Shown: in pieces, positions 1 through 9,321 of the stretch | Numbering within the stretch: the stretch's first letter is position 1 | Layout: each line of letters begins with the position of its first letter | From: Planctomycetales bacterium | Lineage (GTDB): Bacteria > Planctomycetota > Planctomycetia > Isosphaerales > Isosphaeraceae | Assembly: GCA_027452145.1 (NCBI GenBank) | Contig: DAIDHB010000064.1 | Span: 16,281-80,280, forward strand | Direction: 5' to 3' | Length of the DNA: 64,000 nt | Translations under genes and position numbers: made by a program | Notes under the pieces: model-generated | Database searches by the model: none | The model's input: the letters and a program-made list of their open reading frames with translations, nothing else | Told to the model about the DNA's origin: nothing

Positions 1-905
1 GCCTCGGTCATCTTGCCCGACTGCATCTTCTCCTGGAGCTTCTGGAGCTCCCTGGCCGCCTTCTGGAAGTCGCCGCGGGCCAGTTCCTTGGCGAACTCAT
101 CGGCGGGGCCCTGGCTGCCCATGTCCTTCAGATTCTGGAGCTGCCGGTTGATCTGCTCGGGCGAGCCGAGCTGCTTCTGCCGCTCCTTGAGGGCGTCGGT
201 CAGCGAATTCAGCTCGACCATCAGCTTGTCCTTGGCCGCCGGAGGGGCCTTGGCCAGGTCGTCTGATTTCTTCTGGATCTGGGCCAGGAGCTTGTCGGCC
301 TCGGGGAACTTCTCCTTGTCGATGGTCTGGCGCTTGCTGGCGATCTTCTTGCTCAGGATCTCGGCCTGCTTCGCCAGTTGCTTCGTGTCGGTCGCCTCGG
401 CATTTTTCGCCTGGGCCTTCGGCGGCACGAGGGCGGGGGCGAAGAGCAGGAGCACGGCGGCACAGGCCGGGATCAACACCACCCAGGCGCGGCGGGGCAC
501 CCGCAGGCCGAACTCGGCCGCGACGTCGAGGTCGGTGACCTTGCGGATTGCGTCGGAGAGCAGGGCGATGCCGGCGGGTGTTTCTCGCAGGTCGTCGGGG
601 AGCGTCAGCGCGGAGCTGAGCCGTTCGTTGAGGTGAAACACCCGGTCGATCGCCACCGCGGCGTCCATGCGGCTCGGGCCCGAGAACGCCGCGATCAGAC
701 CGGCCAGCACGAGGCCCACTCCGCCGGCCACTGCGAACGGCACCCACTCGGGGCCGGGGAGTGTCCGGTTCATCAGCTTCTCGCCGGCGATCACCATCGC
801 CACGATCGCCAGGCCGATCGCCCACGTCCACACCAGGGCGCCCAGGAACCGCTGACATCGCAGCCGCCGAAAGACCCGGGCCACCGGCTTCTCCAGCTCG
901 CGCAT
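1..905 (-). CDS. Membrane-anchored coiled-coil protein, 3' end outside window (partial)
   Basis: The minus strand is open from an ATG at 905 to the left edge, giving at least 301 residues without a stop, so the C-terminus is missing. Hydrophobic segments at about residues 21-40 and 55-75 form an N-terminal hairpin and a third lies at about 141-160. From about residue 165 the sequence becomes Lys/Glu/Gln-rich, with heptad-like leucines typical of a long coiled coil. The layout resembles the large DUF4175-like membrane/coiled-coil proteins often found near MoxR/vWA clusters in planctomycetes, and such a cluster begins 8.4 kb to the right. That family link is inference from architecture, not a clear motif match. 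No partner gene is adjacent; the next gene (sigma factor) is divergent. The reading frame is well supported, the function is unknown. Confidence 0.75.
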   Translation of the reverse strand, partial: MRELEKPVARVFRRLRCQRFLGALVWTWAIGLAIVAMVIAGEKLMNRTLPGPEWVPFAVAGGVGLVLAGLIAAFSGPSRMDAAVAIDRVFHLNERLSSALTLPDDLRETPAGIALLSDAIRKVTDLDVAAEFGLRVPRRAWVVLIPACAAVLLLFAPALVPPKAQAKNAEATDTKQLAKQAEILSKKIASKRQTIDKEKFPEADKLLAQIQKKSDDLAKAPPAAKDKLMVELNSLTDALKERQKQLGSPEQINRQLQNLKDMGSQGPADEFAKELARGDFQKAARELQKLQEKMQSGKMTE

Positions 906-1173
906 CGGGCGACTCCTACGACTTGAGAACGTGTCGATGGTGCTCGGCCGGGACGACACCCAGCTCTCTGACGAACGTCATACAGTACTTTAACCGTCCG
1001 CCAGGCCGGCCGCAAGTGCGTTGCACGAGTCCTTTCGGATCGAGCCGGGGCCCATTTCCGGAAATCTCCCGAGAAATCGGGATTGGTCGAGGGCCGAGGT
1101 GCAGTACCCTGGATGATCGAGCACACTCCGGTATTGGGGTCAGCGGACTCCGGCCTCTGGTGGAGGTGGCAGG

Positions 1174-2841
1174 ATGGCGTCGCTCGGGCGTGGGATCGTT
1201 TTGCGGCAGGTTGACCGGCTGTTCCGGGACGGGACCCTCACCGGCCTGGGGGATGGTCAGCTTCTGGAGCGATATCTCACTGACCGGGATGAGGAGGCAT
1301 TCGAGGCGCTGGTGGACCAGCACGGACCGATGGTGCTGGGCCTCTGCCGCCGGATCCTCCGCGACCCGCGCGACATCGAGGACGCTTTCCAGGCGACCTT
1401 CCTGGTCCTGGTGCAGAAGGCACCGGGGATTCGCGACGGAAACCTTCTGTCGAAATGGCTTTATGGCGTGGCGTACCGTGTCGCGCGACGGGCCCGGAGC
1501 CGGACGCTCCGCCGTCGCGACCGCGAGACGGCCGTCGGCGAGCCGGAGGCAGCAAGTTCCGAGCCGGATCTCCCGGAGCGAAACGAGTGCGAGGCGATGC
1601 TCGATCGGGAGTTGAGCCGGCTGCCGGAGAAGTACCGGGCGCCGCTGGTGCTCTGCTATCTGCGGGGCCGGACCCATGACCAGGCCGCGGAGGAACTTCG
1701 CTGCCCGGTGGGGACCGTCCGCAGCAGGCTGGCCCGCGGCCGAGATCTTCTCCGCGACCGCCTGACGCGCCGGGGCATCGCTCCGGGTGCCATGGCGTCC
1801 ATGCTGGGGAACGACGCGACGTTCCCGGCCCGACTCCTCGTCGCCGTCGTGCCGCCGCCGCTGGCCATCGCGACCGTGCGCGCGGCCATCGGTTTCGGCT
1901 CGTCCTCATTGCTGAAGACCGGCGCATCGTCGCTGGCCCTTGCCCAGGGAGTGCTTACGACCATGAAATTCCAGCAGATCCAGTGGATGGTCCTGGCGGG
2001 GCTCGCGACCTGCCTGTCGGCGGGCAGCGTCGTCGCCGTGTCGCTCTCCACCTTGCCGCCCCAACAGGCCCCGCCGGCGGCGAACGTCGAGCCTCGACCT
2101 GTTGCCGTCGGCGCGGACGACGCGCGGATCAAGGCCCTCGAGGCCAAGATCGATCAGCTCGAGCGGCGGCTCGGCGAAAAGAGTCCCACCCCGCCGCCCA
2201 GCGAGGCCCCCCCGGTCTCGGGCGTGCGCCCGCAGCCCGTTCGAGCGAGTGGCGAAGGGGTGGTCCCGCCTTCCGGGCCGGTGATGGGCCAAAGCAAGGG
2301 CTCGATCCCGGTTGGCGAGCTCGAGACCGAGTTGAGGCTGGCGTTGGAGGAGTTCCGGCGTGCGGCTCGTCTTTTTGGTAACGCGGCCCTCGATAGCGCG
2401 ACTATGGAACACGCTCGCGGGAAGGCCCTGATCGTCGCGGCCCGCGTCGAGGCCCTGGATGAGGAATACCGCGATGAGAAGGATCGTCTCCTCCTCGAGC
2501 GGCAACGGAAGGCCGCGCAGTGCGAGAAGGCGACGGCCCTGGAAGCGATCTCCTCGGTCCAGCTCGCAAACACCAAGCGGCTGTCCGAGCGGAGGCCCCT
2601 TCCGGTCGTCAGCACGGATGAGCTCGCCATCTCCGAGTCGAAGCTGAAGGCCGCCTCGGCCGACCGCAAGACCGCCCAGGTCGACCTGGATGAGGTCGAG
2701 CTCCGGATCCGGCAACTGGATCGCCGCGGCAAACGAGTCAGGGCGATCGTCGCGTTCGCCGAGCAAGTCAAGAAGGAAGCGACGGCGCCCTTGCCGGGAG
2801 GCCCGTCGTCCCCCGAAGTCCCGTCGCCTCCCCGCCGTTGA
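1174..2841 (+). CDS. ECF-type RNA polymerase sigma factor with membrane-anchored coiled-coil C-terminal extension
   Basis: A 555-residue protein. Sigma region 2 lies at about residues 42-110 with the core-binding motif DIEDAFQATFLVLV at 67-80, and sigma region 4 helix-turn-helix at about 140-195. An ordinary ECF factor would end near residue 200. This one continues through a hydrophobic stretch at about 268-290, a Pro-rich linker and an Ala/Glu/Arg-rich coiled coil to the end. Large sigma factors with such tails are characteristic of planctomycetes, where the tail is thought to act as a built-in sensor or anti-sigma-like domain. The predicted membrane segment would tether the sigma domains to the cytoplasmic face. 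The ATG at 1174 follows a purine-rich GAGGTGGCAGG. It is divergent from the truncated gene on its left, with no separate anti-sigma gene beside it, which fits in-cis control (inference). Confidence 0.9.
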   Translation: MASLGRGIVLRQVDRLFRDGTLTGLGDGQLLERYLTDRDEEAFEALVDQHGPMVLGLCRRILRDPRDIEDAFQATFLVLVQKAPGIRDGNLLSKWLYGVAYRVARRARSRTLRRRDRETAVGEPEAASSEPDLPERNECEAMLDRELSRLPEKYRAPLVLCYLRGRTHDQAAEELRCPVGTVRSRLARGRDLLRDRLTRRGIAPGAMASMLGNDATFPARLLVAVVPPPLAIATVRAAIGFGSSSLLKTGASSLALAQGVLTTMKFQQIQWMVLAGLATCLSAGSVVAVSLSTLPPQQAPPAANVEPRPVAVGADDARIKALEAKIDQLERRLGEKSPTPPPSEAPPVSGVRPQPVRASGEGVVPPSGPVMGQSKGSIPVGELETELRLALEEFRRAARLFGNAALDSATMEHARGKALIVAARVEALDEEYRDEKDRLLLERQRKAAQCEKATALEAISSVQLANTKRLSERRPLPVVSTDELAISESKLKAASADRKTAQVDLDEVELRIRQLDRRGKRVRAIVAFAEQVKKEATAPLPGGPSSPEVPSPPRR

Positions 2842-2952
2842 TGCCCGGGCCGCCATACGAGCCCGATGCGCATGCGTACGAAGGCCGGCCGCAATTCTTC
2901 GATCTTCGGCCGGACGCATCGGGCTTCGATGGCCAGGCCAGCGTCCCGCGAT

Positions 2953-4164
2953 TCAGGACGCCGCCTCGGCATACACCGTCGCCGCGGCGCGGGTCGCCTC
3001 GCCCGCCGGCAGCGAGACGCCCAGGTCGCGGAGACATGTCTCGAGCGCGGCGAGGAGCAGCGTGACGCTGCTCTGTCGGCAGCCATACCCCATCAGACCG
3101 ATCCGCCACGCCTGGCCCTTGAACGGCCCGAGCCCGCCGCCCACCTCGATCCCCCAGTCCTTAAGCAGGCGGCGTCGGACCGTCAGGTCGTCGACGCCGT
3201 CGGGGATCTTGACGCAGGTCAACTGCGGCAGGCGGTGCTTCGGGTCGGTGACGAGGCCCAGGCCCATGGCCGCCAGCCCCGCGTGCAGCGCCCGGCCGTT
3301 GAGCGCATGCCGCGCGAATCGGGCCTCCAGGCCCTCCTCGACCACAACCGCGAGGGCCTCCCGCAGCGCGTAATTCATGCTGATGGGTGCGGTGTGGTGA
3401 TAGACCCGATCGCTCCCCCAGTACTTCTGGATCATCGTCATGTCCAGGTACCAGCTCTGGACCTTCTTCTTGCGACGGTTGAGCGCCTCGACCGCCCGCG
3501 CCCCGAACGAGACGGGCGCCAGGCCGGGGGGACAGCTCAGGCATTTCTGCGTGCCCGAGTACACGGCGTCGATCTCCCAGGCGTCGATCTCGACCGGGAT
3601 GCCGCCGAGCGCCGTGACGGTGTCCAGCGCGATCATCGCCCCGGCCTCGTGGGCGATCCGGGCGATCTCCTCGACGGGCTGCCAGGCGCCCGTGGAGGTC
3701 TCGGCGTGGACGATCCCGACCACCTTGGGCCCGACGCGGTGGATCGCCGCCTTCACCTCGTCGGGGTCGAAGACCTGGCCATAGGGCCGCTCGATCACGG
3801 TGACCTCGGCGCCGGCGCGTTCGGCGACGTCCTGCATCCTGGAGCCGAAGACGCCGTTGACGCAGACCAGCATCCGATCGCCGGGCTCGATCAGGTTGAC
3901 GACGACCGTCTCCATGCCGGCCGAGCCGGTGCCCGAGACGGCCAGCGTCATCCGGTTGGTGGTCTGGAAGACGTAGCGCAGCAGGTCCTGGGTCTCGTCC
4001 ATCAGGGCGACGAATTCGGGATCCAGGTGGCCGAGCAGCGGCATTCCCATCGCGGCCAGCACGCGCGGATGCACGTCGCTCGGGCCCGGCCCCATCAGGA
4101 ACCGCGGCGAGGGATTGAGCGGACTCGGGACCGGTGGCTTGGGCACGGAGGACACGGGGATCAT
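2953..4164 (-). CDS. Alanine/serine-glyoxylate aminotransferase family protein (PLP-dependent class V)
   Basis: About 403 residues. The N-terminal [13 protein letters not shown] is the signature opening of the AGXT/SPT branch of class V aminotransferases, and the PLP lysine is expected in [12 protein letters not shown]. The likely reaction is transfer of an amino group from alanine or serine to glyoxylate in the cytoplasm; the exact donor cannot be read from sequence. The frame stays open far upstream, but similarity begins at about MGPGP, so the start is near 4164. An ATG at 4164 directly abuts a CAGGAG, whereas an in-frame GTG at 4155 sits 9 nt after the same Shine-Dalgarno and may be the true start. 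The isochorismatase-like gene upstream ends 71 nt away in the same direction, suggesting a two-gene operon. Confidence 0.9.
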   Translation of the reverse strand: MIPVSSVPKPPVPSPLNPSPRFLMGPGPSDVHPRVLAAMGMPLLGHLDPEFVALMDETQDLLRYVFQTTNRMTLAVSGTGSAGMETVVVNLIEPGDRMLVCVNGVFGSRMQDVAERAGAEVTVIERPYGQVFDPDEVKAAIHRVGPKVVGIVHAETSTGAWQPVEEIARIAHEAGAMIALDTVTALGGIPVEIDAWEIDAVYSGTQKCLSCPPGLAPVSFGARAVEALNRRKKKVQSWYLDMTMIQKYWGSDRVYHHTAPISMNYALREALAVVVEEGLEARFARHALNGRALHAGLAAMGLGLVTDPKHRLPQLTCVKIPDGVDDLTVRRRLLKDWGIEVGGGLGPFKGQAWRIGLMGYGCRQSSVTLLLAALETCLRDLGVSLPAGEATRAAATVYAEAAS

Positions 4165-4235
4165 CTCCTGGGACGTTGTGGCGATGAGCGGCGGGAGCAA
4201 GTGGGAGCGACCGGCGGCGGGCGGAATGTCCTCGG

Positions 4236-4826
4236 TCAGGACGGGGTGCGTTCCGGGTCGCCGCGCGGGCCGCTCATGGATTTCACGATCTCGCTGATGG
4301 CCTTGAACTCGGGGCGGTCGGCGCGTTCGGTCCACTCGAACAGGGCGGATTCGGCGGTGGAGACGACGGCGCCGGCCTGTTCCAGCCGGCGGAGGGCGAA
4401 CTCCCAGTCGATCCTGCGGCGCGAGGCCACGGCATCGGCCGGGACCTGTACGCGGAATCCCAGGTCGAGCAATTCCAGCGCCGTCTGGGCGATGCAGACG
4501 TGGGCCTCGATCCCGACCACGGTAACGTGGCGGATGTTCCGCCCGTAGAGCTGCTCGACGAGCTGGGGGACCGTGCAGCAGTGGAAGCTCGTCTTGGCCG
4601 GGCGCTCGGGGATCAGCTCGGCGATGGCCGCGGTGGTCGGACCGAGGCCGCGCGGGTATTGCTCGGTCGCCCAGACGGGCATCCTCAGTGCGCGGGCGCC
4701 CTGGATCAGGGCCGCCGTGCTGGCGACGACCGCGTCGCGTTCGGGGATCAGGCCGAGGAGCTTGTCCTGGAGGTCGACCACCAGGAGCCCGCCGTGGTGG
4801 GACGTCAATCGCTGGGTCGGGCGCAT
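4236..4826 (-). CDS. Isochorismatase-family cysteine hydrolase
   Basis: 196 residues, the normal length for the family. The catalytic triad is visible: Asp in LLVVDLQD near residue 18, Lys in RPAKTSFHC, and the nucleophilic Cys in [11 protein letters not shown] followed by the usual TALEL helix. The cis-peptide-associated VGIEAHVC segment is well conserved. Members hydrolyse small amides, carbamoyl groups or vinyl ethers; this one resembles the broad YcaC-like group, so the substrate cannot be named. It is the first gene of a probable leftward pair with the glyoxylate aminotransferase, which could hint at amide or amino-acid turnover (inference). Confidence 0.88.
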   Translation of the reverse strand: MRPTQRLTSHHGGLLVVDLQDKLLGLIPERDAVVASTAALIQGARALRMPVWATEQYPRGLGPTTAAIAELIPERPAKTSFHCCTVPQLVEQLYGRNIRHVTVVGIEAHVCIAQTALELLDLGFRVQVPADAVASRRRIDWEFALRRLEQAGAVVSTAESALFEWTERADRPEFKAISEIVKSMSGPRGDPERTPS

Positions 4827-5175
4827 GGCGAGGGGATCCCTTCAGTGCTCGCTTTCGCGGTCGGTTCGCGGCCGCCGGCCATATCAGCCGCGATGCTACG
4901 GGCCGCGTCCGGGAGATGTCAAGCGACGGATCGCGCCGCGGCGTCGAACGATCATCGGTGGATTGCGTCAGTGTCGCAGGCTCGCGCCACTCATCGCCCC
5001 AGGGGTGCGCCGGCGGTGTGATCGGTACGGCAAGTTGGGAAGCCACCCTTGCCGCGTTTGCCTTCAGGGAGTACGATAGAGAATTGAACCATGCTTGAAT
5101 CGGCAAGGAAGTCGATGTCGGGTCGGTCGGGGTCGTGACGAAGGCGTTGATCCTGCTGATGTGGGGGTGGCCTGC
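4827..5175. other. Intergenic region between divergent genes
   Basis: About 350 nt separating the leftward hydrolase from the rightward REC-PAS-GAF-REC regulator, so it should hold both promoters. Short open frames here overlap each other on both strands and have no ribosome-binding site or recognisable residues. No clear -35/-10 pair, repeat or RNA gene was seen. Confidence 0.6.
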
Positions 5176-7014
5176 GTGGCTGGAAAGCCTCGACTCCTGG
5201 TCATTGACCGGGAAAGCACCCAGGGGAAGACCTCGCTCGACCGCCTGGCCGAATCGTTTGAGGTGGTGGTCGCGCGATCCATTTCCAGGGCGCTGTCGCT
5301 GTTGCGCGACCAGAAATTCTCGGCCGTGTACGTCGACGCGTGCCAGCTTTCTGCGGTGCGCTGGGTCGGGATGATGATCCAGGCGGAGGAGATCCTCGAC
5401 GCGATCTCCGACGGCGTCGCGGTGGTGGATCCGGACCTCCGGATTATCTGGGCCAATCCCGAGTTCTGCTCGCTGATGGATTCGCAGGTGCAACCGGTGG
5501 GTGCGCCCTTCTACCAGGCGCTGGGGCAGGCGGAGATCCTCGGGCCCGATCTCTGCCCGTTCACCACGGCCGTGGCGTCGCGCGAGCCGGCCAGCACCGC
5601 CATGAAGATCGGCGGGAACCGCTACCTGCGCGTCACCGTCACCCCGGTCTTCGACGCCGCGAACGCGCTCACGCACCTGATCGCACTGACTCGCGAGACG
5701 ACCGACGAGACCCAGCAGCAGCTCAAGGTCAACGCGATCCACAAGGCGGGCGACGAGCTGGCCGACCTCACGCCCGAAGAGCTCGCGCAGATGGGCGTCG
5801 AGGAGCGGACCGACCTGCTCAAGTACAACATCGCGCGGCACATGAAGGACCTGCTGGGCCTCGACTTCATCGAGATCCGCCTTCTCGACCGCGTGACCCG
5901 GCGGTTGATCCCGCTGTTGACCGAGGGCATGACCCCGCTGGCCGCCAACCGCGAGCTGTACGCGCGCAAGGAAGGCAACGGGGTCACCGGGTACGTCGCG
6001 GCGACCGGGATGAGCTACGTCTGTCCCGACACGACCAACGACGCCCTTTACCTCGAGGGCGCCGCCGGATCGCGCAGCTCCTTGACGGTCCCGCTGATCT
6101 TCCACGGCACGGTGATCGGCACGCTGAACGTCGAGAGCCCGCAGCCCGGCGCCTTCGACGATCGCGACCAGCAGTTCATCGAGATCTACGGTCGCAACAT
6201 CGCCGCGGCGCTGAACACGCTCGAGCTGCTCGAGGCCGAGAAGGTCAGCACGGCGAGCGCCTCGGTCGAGGCGATCAATCGCGAGCTGGCGATCCCGCTG
6301 GACGACATCATCACCGACGCGACCACGGTTCTCGACCGCTACGCCGGCCACGACGAGGACATCATCGCCCGGCTCCGGCAGCTGCTCTACCGCGCCCGGG
6401 AGATCCGCAGCCTGATCCACAAGGCGGGCTCGACGATCGCGCCTCCGGCGAAGCAGGGGCCGCCCGCCGCGTTGCCGCGCCTGGGCGGATCCCGCATTCT
6501 CGTGGTGGACGCGGACGAGTCGATCCGGCGATCGGCCCATCACCTCCTGGGCAGCCAGGGGGCGAGCGTCGAGACCGCCCGCGATGCCCACGAGGCGATC
6601 GCCCTGATGCGCCAGGCGCCCTATTCGACGGCCCTCGTCGACATCCGCCTGCCCGATCTCGACGGCTTCGAGACCTACACGCGACTCCGCGAGGTGCAAC
6701 CCAACGTGCCGATCATCCTCATGACCGGCTTCGGATGGGACCCGGCGCATTCGATCGTCAAGGCCAGGCAGGCCGGCCTCCAGACGGTCCTGTACAAGCC
6801 GTTCCGCGCCGACCGGCTGATGGAGGCAGTCGAGCAGGCCCTCCGCACCGCGCCGGCGGGGGCGGGCGGCCCGGGAGGCGCCGCCACGCCGCAGGACGGC
6901 CATGGTGGGCGCGGCACTGCGCTGCACGACGGCCACCCGTCCGCGGGCCGCAACCTCCCGCCCGGCCCGGCGGGAGACTCTCGCCCCTTCGAGACCTCGC
7001 ATCATGAGTCCTGA
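5176..7014 (+). CDS. REC-PAS-GAF-REC multidomain response regulator (no kinase ATPase domain)
   Basis: About 612 residues from a GTG at 5176. The frame extends upstream to a TTG at 5095, but the receiver-like fold begins at KPRLLVID, just after 5176, and GTGs at 5161 and 5167 are alternatives. Order: a degenerate N-terminal receiver (LLVIDRES replaces the acidic pair, though YVDACQ keeps an Asp), a PAS domain around [17 protein letters not shown], a GAF domain ending near [15 protein letters not shown], a helical segment resembling a histidine-kinase dimerisation helix but with Asn ([12 protein letters not shown]) where the phospho-accepting His would be, and a canonical C-terminal receiver ([20 protein letters not shown]). 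No HATPase_c domain follows. It probably integrates a GAF/PAS ligand signal with phosphorylation of the last receiver by a separate kinase. Its end overlaps the next gene by 11 nt. Confidence 0.85.
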   Translation: MAGKPRLLVIDRESTQGKTSLDRLAESFEVVVARSISRALSLLRDQKFSAVYVDACQLSAVRWVGMMIQAEEILDAISDGVAVVDPDLRIIWANPEFCSLMDSQVQPVGAPFYQALGQAEILGPDLCPFTTAVASREPASTAMKIGGNRYLRVTVTPVFDAANALTHLIALTRETTDETQQQLKVNAIHKAGDELADLTPEELAQMGVEERTDLLKYNIARHMKDLLGLDFIEIRLLDRVTRRLIPLLTEGMTPLAANRELYARKEGNGVTGYVAATGMSYVCPDTTNDALYLEGAAGSRSSLTVPLIFHGTVIGTLNVESPQPGAFDDRDQQFIEIYGRNIAAALNTLELLEAEKVSTASASVEAINRELAIPLDDIITDATTVLDRYAGHDEDIIARLRQLLYRAREIRSLIHKAGSTIAPPAKQGPPAALPRLGGSRILVVDADESIRRSAHHLLGSQGASVETARDAHEAIALMRQAPYSTALVDIRLPDLDGFETYTRLREVQPNVPIILMTGFGWDPAHSIVKARQAGLQTVLYKPFRADRLMEAVEQALRTAPAGAGGPGGAATPQDGHGGRGTALHDGHPSAGRNLPPGPAGDSRPFETSHHES

Positions 7015-8242
7015 CGAATCCGGGACGGCCTTCCTCCTGATGGCCGCGCTGCCCGCTGCGCTCGGGCATCTCTGCCACCTGGTCCTGGCCATCAACGTCG
7101 CCAGCGGGATAGGCCGCCGCGAGGCCGTGCTCGACCGCGTCCGGCTCGCCCTGTTTGCGGCGTTCTGGGTCTCGTCGGCCCTGCTTCTCTGGGGCCACCT
7201 GCGCGTCCCCTGGTGGCACTGGCCCTGGCCGTTCCGGGCCTATGCCTGGCTCTGCACGCTCTCCGGGCTGGTGATCTGGCCGGCGTCCACGCTTGGCCTG
7301 GCCCTCCGCCCCCGACCGGCGGGGATCGTGCCCGGCGAGGCGACGCGCGACCTGGATCTCTCGCAGCCCGGCCGGCGCGACGACCTGATCGGCGACGGGC
7401 CAGGCGCCTGGCTGCTCCGCCTGCCGGGCAACGAGTCCTTGCGACTGGGGATGCGCGACTGGAATGTGGCGATCCCAGGCCTCCCCGAACCGCTCGACGG
7501 CCTGCGCATCGTGCAGCTTACCGACATCCACCTGGCGCCTTGCTTCCGGCCGGAGTTCTTCGAGCGAGTGGTCGCCGCCTGTCGCGGCTGGGAGGCGGAC
7601 CTGGTCGTCCTCACCGGCGACGTCGTGGAGCATGACGCGGCGATCGCCTGGGTCGAGCCGCTACTCTCGCCGCTGGAGGCGCGGTTGGGGAAGCTCGCGA
7701 TCCTCGGCAATCACGACGAGGACCACCATCCGGCCGAGATCCTCGCCGCGCTGGGGCGCGCGGGGTTCGAGACGCTGGACGGCCGATGGACGACCATCCA
7801 GGCGGACGGTGCGACGATCGCCGTCGGCGGCACCTCCGCCCCCTGGGGGCCCGATGTCGACCCGGCCGCGATGCCCGCCGCGGATCTACGGATCCTGCTG
7901 AGCCATTCGCCCGATCGGTTCTATCGCGCGGCGAGGTGGGGCGTGGACCTGGTGCTCGCGGGCCACAACCACGGCGGCCAGATCCGCCTGCCTCTCATCG
8001 GGGCCGTGTTCATGCCGAGCATCTATTCGCGGCGTTTCGACCGGGGCTTCTTCCGCCGCGGTCGTACGCTGATGTACGCCAGCGACGGGCTCGCCGGGAT
8101 GCATCCCGTCCGCTACGGCTGCCCGCCGGAAGTCACGCGGTTCGTGCTGCGGCCGGCGCCAATCTCCGGCAAGTGGGTGATGTCCGAATGCCTGGCGGCC
8201 AGCTCACGAGAACGCCCAGCCCAGCAGCGTGCTGGTGGCTAG
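7004..8242 (+). CDS. Membrane-anchored metallophosphoesterase (calcineurin-like, YkuE type)
   Basis: 412 residues from an ATG at 7004 that overlaps the upstream regulator's stop (7012-7014), implying translational coupling. The first ~110 residues hold three or four hydrophobic segments rich in Trp and Leu, so the enzyme is membrane-anchored. The phosphoesterase domain shows all metal-binding blocks: TDIHLAP, LTGDVV, GNHDED, LLSHSP and GHNHGGQ. The last block is the hallmark of the YkuE-like group. Such enzymes cleave phosphoesters using a dinuclear metal centre; in lipid-facing members the substrate is UDP-diacylglucosamine or phospholipid-like, but here the substrate is unknown. Co-expression with a PAS/GAF regulator is inferred from the overlap. 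Confidence 0.9.
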   Translation: MSPDESGTAFLLMAALPAALGHLCHLVLAINVASGIGRREAVLDRVRLALFAAFWVSSALLLWGHLRVPWWHWPWPFRAYAWLCTLSGLVIWPASTLGLALRPRPAGIVPGEATRDLDLSQPGRRDDLIGDGPGAWLLRLPGNESLRLGMRDWNVAIPGLPEPLDGLRIVQLTDIHLAPCFRPEFFERVVAACRGWEADLVVLTGDVVEHDAAIAWVEPLLSPLEARLGKLAILGNHDEDHHPAEILAALGRAGFETLDGRWTTIQADGATIAVGGTSAPWGPDVDPAAMPAADLRILLSHSPDRFYRAARWGVDLVLAGHNHGGQIRLPLIGAVFMPSIYSRRFDRGFFRRGRTLMYASDGLAGMHPVRYGCPPEVTRFVLRPAPISGKWVMSECLAASSRERPAQQRAGG

Positions 8243-8310
8243 GCGATAGCCTTCTGATACGATGATCTCGGGCGCGGCCCGCTCCCTCGTCGGCCTGGAG
8301 GAAATCGGTC

Positions 8311-9117
8311 ATGCCTTCACCATTTCCCGGGATGGAGCCCTATCTCGAGCATCCGGGGCTGTGGCCCGACGTCCACCACATGCTGATCTCGTCCTACCGG
8401 GAGATGCTGGCCGCTCAACTGCGCCCGAACTACCTGGTCGCGATCGAGGAGCGGACCTACATCCTGGAGGATTCCGACGTGGTGGCGATGCTCGACGTAC
8501 GCATCCCGGACGTCGAGGTGTCGGCCCGCCTCGGCTGGGAGTCGGCACCCTTCGCTCCTCGAAATGAGGAGGCCGAGCTCGCGGTCCCCGAGCCCGTTGT
8601 CGCCACAACCTGGATCGAGGAGGAGGTCCGCGAGGCCTATCTGACGATTCAGGACCGTGAATCCAATCGCGTCATCACCGTCATCGAACTGCTGAGCCCG
8701 GCGAGCAAGCGGCCCAGCTCGTCCGGCCGGAGGAGCTACGAGACGAGGAGGCGAGAAATCTATTACTCGCCGACTCATCTCGTGGAGATCGACCTGCTGC
8801 GCGGCGATCGGATGGTGCCGCGCGTCCCTCGGAAGATCGGTGCGCATGAGTATTTGGTGCATGTGTCCAGGGAGAGCATGCGGCCCCGTGGGGAACTCTG
8901 GGGAATCCGATTGCCTCAGAGGCTTCCCGTCATCCCGATCCCGCTGAAGGACGGCGACCCAGACGGCCGGCTCGACCTGCAGGCCGCGCTCGATTCCGCC
9001 TACGATCGTGCCCAGTACGACCTGCGGATCGACTATCGCAAGCCGCCCAGGCCGCCGCTCGATGAGAAGCTGGACACATGGGCCGATCAGCTCCTGCGAT
9101 CGAGTCGCCTGCGATGA
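8311..9117 (+). CDS. DUF4058 family protein
   Basis: 268 residues. The opening MPSPFPGMEPYLEHPGLWPDVH is diagnostic of DUF4058, a family seen mostly in cyanobacteria and planctomycetes, often in many copies. The sequence is mixed alpha/beta, with a central VIELLSPASKR block and a conserved LVEIDLLRGD strand that resemble the core of restriction-endonuclease-like folds; that resemblance is inference. No signal peptide or membrane segment. GGAGG lies 9 nt before the ATG. It stands alone between the phosphoesterase and a convergent vWA gene. Function is unknown. Confidence 0.9.
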   Translation: MPSPFPGMEPYLEHPGLWPDVHHMLISSYREMLAAQLRPNYLVAIEERTYILEDSDVVAMLDVRIPDVEVSARLGWESAPFAPRNEEAELAVPEPVVATTWIEEEVREAYLTIQDRESNRVITVIELLSPASKRPSSSGRRSYETRRREIYYSPTHLVEIDLLRGDRMVPRVPRKIGAHEYLVHVSRESMRPRGELWGIRLPQRLPVIPIPLKDGDPDGRLDLQAALDSAYDRAQYDLRIDYRKPPRPPLDEKLDTWADQLLRSSRLR

Positions 9118-9144
9118 GCGAGGCTCGCCGGCTTCCTCCCGTCC

Positions 9145-9161
9145 CCACGGATTGCCCGTGG
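9145..9161. terminator. Hairpin between convergent genes
   Basis: A perfect 6-bp stem (CCACGG/CCGTGG) with a 5-nt loop lies in the 204-nt gap between the DUF4058 gene and the leftward BatA-like gene. There is no T-tract, so termination is only suggested by position. Confidence 0.35.
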
Positions 9162-9321
9162 TGACACCCGGTCAACCGAGCTTTCGGGATATCAGCTCGT
9201 CGAGCTGTCACCGCATGGTCCTGATTCATGAACCCGCTGATGCCTGCCGGTCGGTCCGGGAGGGCGAGCCTTCCCCGCGGCTCGGCGCCCAGCAACCGGA
9301 CCGTATCAGCGGGTCTGTGTA

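Noticed and set aside
2953..7095. A 1380-residue minus-strand frame spanning three plus/minus genes
   Set aside because: Only its last ~403 residues resemble a protein family; the rest is Arg/Pro/Gly-rich antisense of the regulator and hydrolase genes.
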